From JBBDWK01 sp040902885 (GTDB lineage: Bacteria; Acidobacteriota; Terriglobia; Bryobacterales; Bryobacteraceae), in assembly GCA_040902885.1 (NCBI GenBank), contig JBBDWK010000046.1:62001-126000 (forward strand): a stretch of 64,000 nucleotides of DNA, in the 5' to 3' direction. The first letter of the stretch is position 1; every line of letters starts with the position of its first letter. Of this stretch, positions 59,832 through 64,000 are shown in pieces. The position numbers and the translations under genes were made by a program. The notes beneath the pieces are model-generated. The model was not told where the DNA came from. It worked only from the letters and a program-made list of their open reading frames with translations, and ran no database searches.

Positions 59832-60944
59832 ATGCCCGCTACCCAGTCGGTGGAACCGCAGCTTGAGTCGTTGGCGGCCTTCCAGGCTACTTCTTTTCCA
59901 GTGGTTAGTCTTTATCTGAACACACAGCCGGATCAACATGGCCGGGACTTTTTCGGCGCGTTCGTCAGGAAGGAGTTTAAGGAGCGCGCCGAGAGCTTCC
60001 CGCCGCGATCCCCGGAGCGCGTCAGCTTCGAGCGCGACAGCGAGAGGATCCAGAGATATCTCCGGCACGAGCTGCTTCCGTCGTCTAATGGCGCGGCCAT
60101 CTTCGCCTGCTCCGCGGCGAACGATTTCTTCGAGGCGATTCAACTGGAAGCGCCCATCGAGAAAAACGAGTTGCACGTTTATCGAAAGCCGCACCTATAC
60201 ACTCTTGCGAGACTCAACGACGCCTACCGCCGCTATGCGGCGCTGCTGGTGGATACGAATGCGGCGCGGCTGTACGTGTTCGGACTGAAACGCACGATCG
60301 AGAAGCGTGAGATCGAGAACGTCAAGATGAGCCGCACGGACGTGGGCGGCTGGTCCCAGGCGCGCTTTCAGCGCCACGTGGACAACTTCTACCTCCAGCA
60401 TGCCAAGGAGGTGGTGGACGCGCTCGATCGCGTGGTGCGGGACGAAGACATCGAGGAGGTAATTGTCGCCGGGGATGAAGTGATCATCCCGATCCTGCGC
60501 GAGCAGATGCCGAAGCACTTGAACGCAAAGGTGCGCGAGATTCTGCGGCTGGACATGGAGACGCCCGAGCACGAAGTGCTGCGAGCGACGCTCGAAGCGC
60601 TGCGCGAGAACGAAGCGAAGGACGACGCGGAGCGCGCGCAACGCGTCCTGGGCGAGTATCTCGCCGGAGGTCTGGCGGCTGCAGGACCGCTGGCCGTACT
60701 TACGGCGCTGGTCAACGGCCAGGTGGACGAACTGTTCCTGAGCGGGGGACTCGACCGGATGCTGCCGGGCGAGCAGACGCTGGAAGGTCCCGCGGCCGCA
60801 GCGGAGCCGGTGCCAAGGGCCATGCTCCCGGACGCCCTGGTTACGCATGCCCAGCAGACCGGCGCAAAAGTGACCTTCTTCGAGAACTCCGATCTGCTGA
60901 AGCAGGTAGGCGGTGTGGCGGCCAGGCTGCGATTTCGCGTCTGA
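59832..60944 (+). CDS. bacterial eRF1-like protein (baeRF/Vms1-Ankzf1 type)
   Basis: 370 residues, ATG 59832. The eRF1-like fold has LAAFQATSFPVVSLYLNTQP at the start, AALLVDTNAARLYVFGLKR in the middle and the motif GGWSQARFQRHVDNF near residue 175, which takes the place of the GGQ-type loop of Vms1/Ankzf1 peptidyl-tRNA hydrolases. The end (GQVDELFLSGGLDRMLPGEQ) matches baeRF families. Such proteins are predicted to act on stalled ribosomes. The next gene (small basic protein, 10 nt later) and ribosome-linked neighbours (RluD, RsfS, RlmH) fit that idea. Confidence 0.8.
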   Translation: MPATQSVEPQLESLAAFQATSFPVVSLYLNTQPDQHGRDFFGAFVRKEFKERAESFPPRSPERVSFERDSERIQRYLRHELLPSSNGAAIFACSAANDFFEAIQLEAPIEKNELHVYRKPHLYTLARLNDAYRRYAALLVDTNAARLYVFGLKRTIEKREIENVKMSRTDVGGWSQARFQRHVDNFYLQHAKEVVDALDRVVRDEDIEEVIVAGDEVIIPILREQMPKHLNAKVREILRLDMETPEHEVLRATLEALRENEAKDDAERAQRVLGEYLAGGLAAAGPLAVLTALVNGQVDELFLSGGLDRMLPGEQTLEGPAAAAEPVPRAMLPDALVTHAQQTGAKVTFFENSDLLKQVGGVAARLRFRV

Positions 60945-60954
60945 GGAAACAAAC

Positions 60955-61278
60955 ATGGGGAAGAAATCCAATTTCAATCAGGACTACTTTAAGATTGCGG
61001 GCCGCGAGCTTCCGGGCAAGGATGTGCCACAGGAAGTTCAAAAACAGCAATTTGCGGAAATAAAGGCACGCGAAAAGCGCGAGAGCGTCCGGGCGAAAGC
61101 CGAAGGAGAGGGAACTCAGATGAGTGAGCAGACCTCAACCAAGACCGGGAAGCAGTCGTCCGCCAAGAAGGACGCTTCGACGCGCCATGGAGAAGAGCCG
61201 CAGCCAGCGACCAGTCCAGTGGACGGAGCGTTCGGCAAGGAGCCCAGTCCGAGGAGGAGGAGAAAGAAGGTTAGCTGA
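60955..61278 (+). CDS. small highly basic hydrophilic protein, unrecognised
   Basis: 107 residues, ATG 60955 after GAGGAAA, 10 nt after the baeRF stop. No membrane segments. The first 40 residues (GKKSNFNQDYFKIAGRELPG) look ordered, the rest is a Lys/Arg/Ser/Glu-rich disordered tail ending PSPRRRRKKVS. I do not recognise a family. Its charge suggests binding to RNA or DNA, and the operon position suggests a helper of the baeRF protein. It is convergent with the next gene and overlaps its end by 8 nt. Confidence 0.6.
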   Translation: MGKKSNFNQDYFKIAGRELPGKDVPQEVQKQQFAEIKAREKRESVRAKAEGEGTQMSEQTSTKTGKQSSAKKDASTRHGEEPQPATSPVDGAFGKEPSPRRRRKKVS

Positions 61279-62080
61279 CGCCGGCCAGGCGCGCGCTCAT
61301 GGGACCGATGTGGATGTGCGGCGCCGTGGATTTGCCGCGGACGGCGCTGCGGAAGGCAAAGTAGGGAATGCGGTTGGCTTCCAGGAATCGCCGCAGCCAG
61401 ACGCCTTCCGGCTCGTCGGGATGCAGCGCGACGTCCACGCGGTCCCGGTGATCGAACCCCAAAGCGCGGTGCAGAGCCGTGGCGCCGTTGGCGCTGATGG
61501 GCAGCGGCTTCGCAAAGTGGCCTTCAAAGGCGAGAACGATCTCCTTCAAGTTGCGCCGGGTGAAGAAGCCGTCGCCATCGTAGCGTTCCGCAATCGGACC
61601 GGGTACGGGCGGAGCCGGCTCGGAAGCAACCATCGCCGCGGCAGCCGCCTCCTCAGCCCTTGCCATTTCCGCCAGTTCGCGGACTAGTTTGGCCCGGGAA
61701 TGAGCGAGATCCAGTTCCTTGCGGGCCCGATCCATGGCTTGCAGCGGATCGCCCAAAGAGAGACGGGGCAGAACGCCCTCCGCCACCAGCCGCTTGGCCT
61801 CCTCCAGGCTGGCTTTCTTCCGGTCCAGACGCCGTTGGGCGACAGCGACCATATCGTCGGCGACTTCCTCGGTGAGATCGTCGCCGTACAGGGTGCGCCG
61901 CAGAAACGCTGCGTCGCCGGCGTCCGCCGATTCGGCTTCGGCGCGCTCCAGCTGGGCGCGCGGCGCGGCCCCGGCTTCCACCAGAGCCCTCAACTCATCA
62001 AGCGTCTTAAGCGTCCCGGGCGGCGCCTGAGCGTAGGCCACGCCGGCAAGCAGCGCCAAAACGAACCGCATTTGTCTCAT
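61271..62080 (-). CDS. exported coiled-coil protein with a LAS-metallopeptidase-like C-terminus
   Basis: 269 residues from ATG 62080; signal peptide MRQMRFVLALLAGVAYAQ. Residues about 20-150 are Ala/Glu-rich helices, probably a coiled coil. The C-terminal 90 residues contain GATALHRALGFDHRDRVDV and STAPHIHIGP, an arrangement of His, Asp and His like that of LAS (VanY/DacB/M15-type) murein peptidases, so a cell-wall peptidase is possible. The assignment rests on motif spacing only. It starts from the same palindromic promoter as rsfS. Confidence 0.5.
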   Translation of the reverse strand: MRQMRFVLALLAGVAYAQAPPGTLKTLDELRALVEAGAAPRAQLERAEAESADAGDAAFLRRTLYGDDLTEEVADDMVAVAQRRLDRKKASLEEAKRLVAEGVLPRLSLGDPLQAMDRARKELDLAHSRAKLVRELAEMARAEEAAAAAMVASEPAPPVPGPIAERYDGDGFFTRRNLKEIVLAFEGHFAKPLPISANGATALHRALGFDHRDRVDVALHPDEPEGVWLRRFLEANRIPYFAFRSAVRGKSTAPHIHIGPMSARLAGVS

Positions 62081-62085
62081 TGTAG

Positions 62086-62092
62086 TACGATA
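62086..62092. promoter_or_regulatory. bidirectional -10 element (TACGAT / TATCGT), leaderless both ways
   Basis: TACGAT on the plus strand (62086-62091) ends 7 nt before GTG 62099 of rsfS; on the minus strand TATCGT (62087-62092) ends 6 nt before ATG 62080. The two overlap by 5 bp in the palindrome GTACGATAC-like centre, so one AT step could open in both directions. Confidence 0.5.
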
Positions 62093-62098
62093 CGAACA

Positions 62099-62449
62099 GT
62101 GGAAAGGATCGCTCCGCCGTTGCTCCTGGCAGTCCGTGCAGCCGAATCGAAGAAAGCGACCGATATTAAAGTTCTCGATCTCAGCGGAATCACCTCGTTC
62201 ACCGACTATTTCGTGATCTGCTCCGGCTCCAACCCGCGCCAGATCCAGGCCATCAGCGACGAGATTCGCAAGCGGCTGAAGGATACGGGCGAGATGCCGA
62301 TGAGCGTGGAGGGGTACGATGAGGCCGAGTGGATTCTTACGGACTACGGGGACTTCCTGATTCATGTCTTCTCCGAAAAAGCCCGTGGGAACTATGATCT
62401 GGAACGGCTCTGGCGCAACGCAAAGACGGTGGAAATCCCGCCGCAGTGA
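62099..62449 (+). CDS. rsfS: ribosome silencing factor RsfS
   Basis: 116 residues from GTG 62099, the usual length. RsfS landmarks: ATDIKVLDLSGITSFTDYFV, ICSGSNPRQIQAISDEIRKR and YDEAEWILTDYGDFLIHVFS, ending in FSEKARGNYDLERLW. It binds ribosomal protein L14 and blocks subunit joining in poor growth. Its stop overlaps the rlmH start (GTGA), the common rsfS-rlmH order. Confidence 0.96.
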   Translation: MERIAPPLLLAVRAAESKKATDIKVLDLSGITSFTDYFVICSGSNPRQIQAISDEIRKRLKDTGEMPMSVEGYDEAEWILTDYGDFLIHVFSEKARGNYDLERLWRNAKTVEIPPQ

Positions 62450-62865
62450 AGGTAATTCTCTACTACGTCGGCAAAGCCCGCGATCCTCACGCAAACGCCC
62501 TGGCTCAGGAGTATGTCACGCGATCCGGGCGGTACGCACGCTGCGAGATGCGGGAGCTGCGGCCGGCCCGCACGGACCTCTGGAGCCGCCATCCCTCGGC
62601 GACCAGAATTCTGCTCGATCCGGAGGGACGCGCGCTGAGTTCGCGCGACTTTACGTCGCTGGTGGAGCGCGCCGAACTGGAGGCCCGCGATCTGGTCTTT
62701 GTGGTGGGCGGGGCGGACGGCCTGCCGGCGGAGTGGCGTTCCCGCGCGGACCTGTTACTCTCGCTTTCCCCGCTGACGTTTCCGCACGAGCTCGCGCGCG
62801 CCGTCCTGGCCGAGCAGATCTACCGGGCCTTCGCGACGTTGCGGGGCCATCCATACCCGCGCTAA
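62446..62865 (+). CDS. rlmH: 23S rRNA (pseudouridine1915-N3)-methyltransferase RlmH
   Basis: 139 residues from GTG 62446. SPOUT-fold motifs: ILLDPEGRALSSRDFTSLVE, DLVFVVGGADGLPAEWRSRA and LSLSPLTFPHELARAVLAEQ. Length is slightly under the usual 155. The C-terminus reads RGHPYPR, whereas E. coli RlmH ends HPYHRE; the His is replaced by Pro, which might affect catalysis or be a lineage variant. It modifies position 1915 in helix 69 of 23S rRNA. Coupled to rsfS. Confidence 0.92.
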   Translation: MKVILYYVGKARDPHANALAQEYVTRSGRYARCEMRELRPARTDLWSRHPSATRILLDPEGRALSSRDFTSLVERAELEARDLVFVVGGADGLPAEWRSRADLLLSLSPLTFPHELARAVLAEQIYRAFATLRGHPYPR

Positions 62866-62889
62866 CGTAAGGGATTTGGAAACACCATT

Positions 62890-63750
62890 ATGTCGTGGTT
62901 CGAACGCAAAAAATCGACGCCCGAGAAGAAGGTCGAAGGTGACCGTCACGTTCGGACCGAGGGGCTTTGGCTCAAGTGCGAAGCCTGCCGCCAGATCGTC
63001 TGGAAGCGGGATCTGGAGGGCAATGCCGGAGTCTGCCCCAAGTGCGGCGCGCACAGCCGGATAGACGCCGTGCAGCGCCTCAAACTGCTTTTTGACGGAG
63101 ACTTCGAGCGTCACGACACGCAACTCGCCTCCACCGATCCGCTGAGCTTCGTGGATCAGAAGCCTTATAAAGAGCGGCTCAAAGCGGTGCAGGCGTCCAC
63201 CTCTCTCACCGATGCGGTAATCTCCGCCTCGGGCTACATCAATGGACGGCGGGTGAACATCTGCGCCATGGAGTCGAAATTCATCGGCGGCAGCATGGGT
63301 TACGTGGTTGGGGAGACGATCACCTGCGCCATCGAGCGGTCCGTCGCCCAACGCGTGCCCATCGTGATCGTTTCGGCCTCGGGCGGGGCCCGCATGCAGG
63401 AAGGCGCGGTGAGCCTGATGCAGATGGCCAAAATCTCCGGCGCGCTCATGCGCCTGGACGAAGCGCGCATTCCCTACATCAGCGTCCTCACGGACCCCAC
63501 TACCGGCGGGGTCACCGCCAGTTTCGCCATGCTGGGCGACCTGAATATCGCCGAGCCCGGCGCGCTGATCGGCTTCGCGGGACCGCGCGTCATCGAGCAA
63601 ACCATCCGCCAGAAGCTTCCGGAAGGTTTCCAGCGCAGCGAATTTCTCCTGAAGCATGGCATGCTGGACGCGGTAGTGCCTCGATTCGAGATCAAGGCAT
63701 ACATATCGAAAGCGCTCGAGTTTTTTTGCGGTCCTCTACCATCGGCTTGA
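62890..63750 (+). CDS. accD: acetyl-CoA carboxylase carboxyltransferase subunit beta
   Basis: 286 residues, ATG 62890. The zinc finger (Cys 30, 33, 49, 52) is followed by YKERLKAVQASTSLTDAVIS, ICAMESKFIGGSMGYVVGE, VPIVIVSASGGARMQEGAVS and ISVLTDPTTGGVTASFAMLG, the usual carboxyltransferase core. With AccA it makes malonyl-CoA in the cytosol. It ends with TGATG, overlapping folC, the common accD-folC order. Confidence 0.97.
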   Translation: MSWFERKKSTPEKKVEGDRHVRTEGLWLKCEACRQIVWKRDLEGNAGVCPKCGAHSRIDAVQRLKLLFDGDFERHDTQLASTDPLSFVDQKPYKERLKAVQASTSLTDAVISASGYINGRRVNICAMESKFIGGSMGYVVGETITCAIERSVAQRVPIVIVSASGGARMQEGAVSLMQMAKISGALMRLDEARIPYISVLTDPTTGGVTASFAMLGDLNIAEPGALIGFAGPRVIEQTIRQKLPEGFQRSEFLLKHGMLDAVVPRFEIKAYISKALEFFCGPLPSA

Positions 63751-64000
63751 TGAACTATCCGGAGTCCGTCCGGTTCCTGTACGCGCTGGGCAACGAGTAC
63801 AAGACGGCCAAGCTCGGCCTGGACCGGATTCGCCTGCTGCTGTCCGCGCTGGGCGACCCGCACGAGCGTGTTTCATTCGTTCACGTTGCCGGAACCAACG
63901 GCAAGGGATCCACGTGTGCGCTGATCGAATCGGCGTTGCGCGCGGCCGGCCAGCGAACGGGTCTCTATACTTCGCCGCACCTGGTTTCGCCCACCGAGCG
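63750..64000 (+). CDS. folC: folylpolyglutamate synthase/dihydrofolate synthase (partial, C-terminus beyond window)
   Basis: Starts at ATG 63750, overlapping the accD stop by one base, and is open to the window end (83 codons visible). The N-terminus NYPESVRFLYALGNEYKTAK leads into VSFVHVAGTNGKGSTCALIE, the FolC ATP-binding loop, then RTGLYTSPHLVSPTE. FolC adds glutamates to folate in the cytosol. Too short to judge the rest. Confidence 0.93.
   Translation, partial: MNYPESVRFLYALGNEYKTAKLGLDRIRLLLSALGDPHERVSFVHVAGTNGKGSTCALIESALRAAGQRTGLYTSPHLVSPTE

Overview
The window reads as chromosome of a member of Acidobacteriota, most likely the Bryobacterales/Solibacter group. That placement is inference from gene content: Oar-like TonB-dependent receptors with an N-terminal carboxypeptidase-regulatory-like domain, an ADOP-type FtsX/MacB permease, an acidobacterial VWA-related secreted protein, YVTN/phosphoesterase fusions, DUF4097 proteins, and exported enolase-superfamily and sulfatase enzymes with Tat-like leaders, all at high GC. 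There is no rRNA, no phage and no CRISPR array. One tRNA (Cys, GCA) is present. Both window edges cut a gene (a TonB-dependent receptor on the left, folC on the right).

Layout. 1-8.2 kb: two divergent TonB-dependent receptors around a 311-bp regulatory gap, the second followed by a YVTN beta-propeller/phosphoesterase. 8.2-10.2 kb: an exported enolase-superfamily dehydratase and a toxin-antitoxin pair whose PIN toxin is frameshifted. 10.3-17.7 kb: a TtcA-like tRNA thiolase, a DUF47-PiT phosphate uptake pair, a glycogen-debranching-like enzyme, a PQQ-propeller protein and an HDOD protein. 17.7-21.1 kb: a NatAB-like ABC exporter coupled to a secreted TAP-type peptidase. 21.1-23.6 kb: a small toxin island (DUF433/PIN-like pair and a HEPN/RES-type protein) bracketed by imperfect direct repeats of about 50 bp. 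23.6-30 kb: MBL hydrolase, exported TIM-barrel isomerase, phosphotriesterase-like hydrolase, CheY-like receiver, exported RidA, FRG protein and RecN.

30-46 kb: a probable sugar-acid or oxidised-carbon locus (HIT-like protein, UxaA-type dehydratase, a 1470-residue GMC oxidoreductase fusion, a second exported enolase-superfamily enzyme), then minus-strand exported hydrolases (penicillin acylase, propeller-PHP protein, sulfatase), tRNA-Cys, a glycosyltransferase and YggS. 46.7-55 kb: receiver proteins and a tightly packed minus-strand operon rsmB-rpe-BamD-like lipoprotein-receiver-YajQ-hydrolase, DinB, threonine synthase. 54.5-64 kb: DUF4097 protein plus ADOP permease, VWA protein, RluD-type pseudouridine synthase, a bacterial eRF1-like (baeRF/Vms1-like) protein with a small basic partner, an exported LAS-metallopeptidase-like protein, and the housekeeping run rsfS-rlmH-accD-folC.

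A recurring signal cuts across the window: many genes have a TANNNT hexamer ending only 6-9 nt before the start codon, with no room for a Shine-Dalgarno site. This suggests frequent leaderless transcription. At 62.08-62.10 kb one overlapping palindromic -10 element appears to serve two divergent leaderless genes. The most unusual protein is the GMC fusion at 32-36.5 kb, whose long C-terminal part contains the same module twice.
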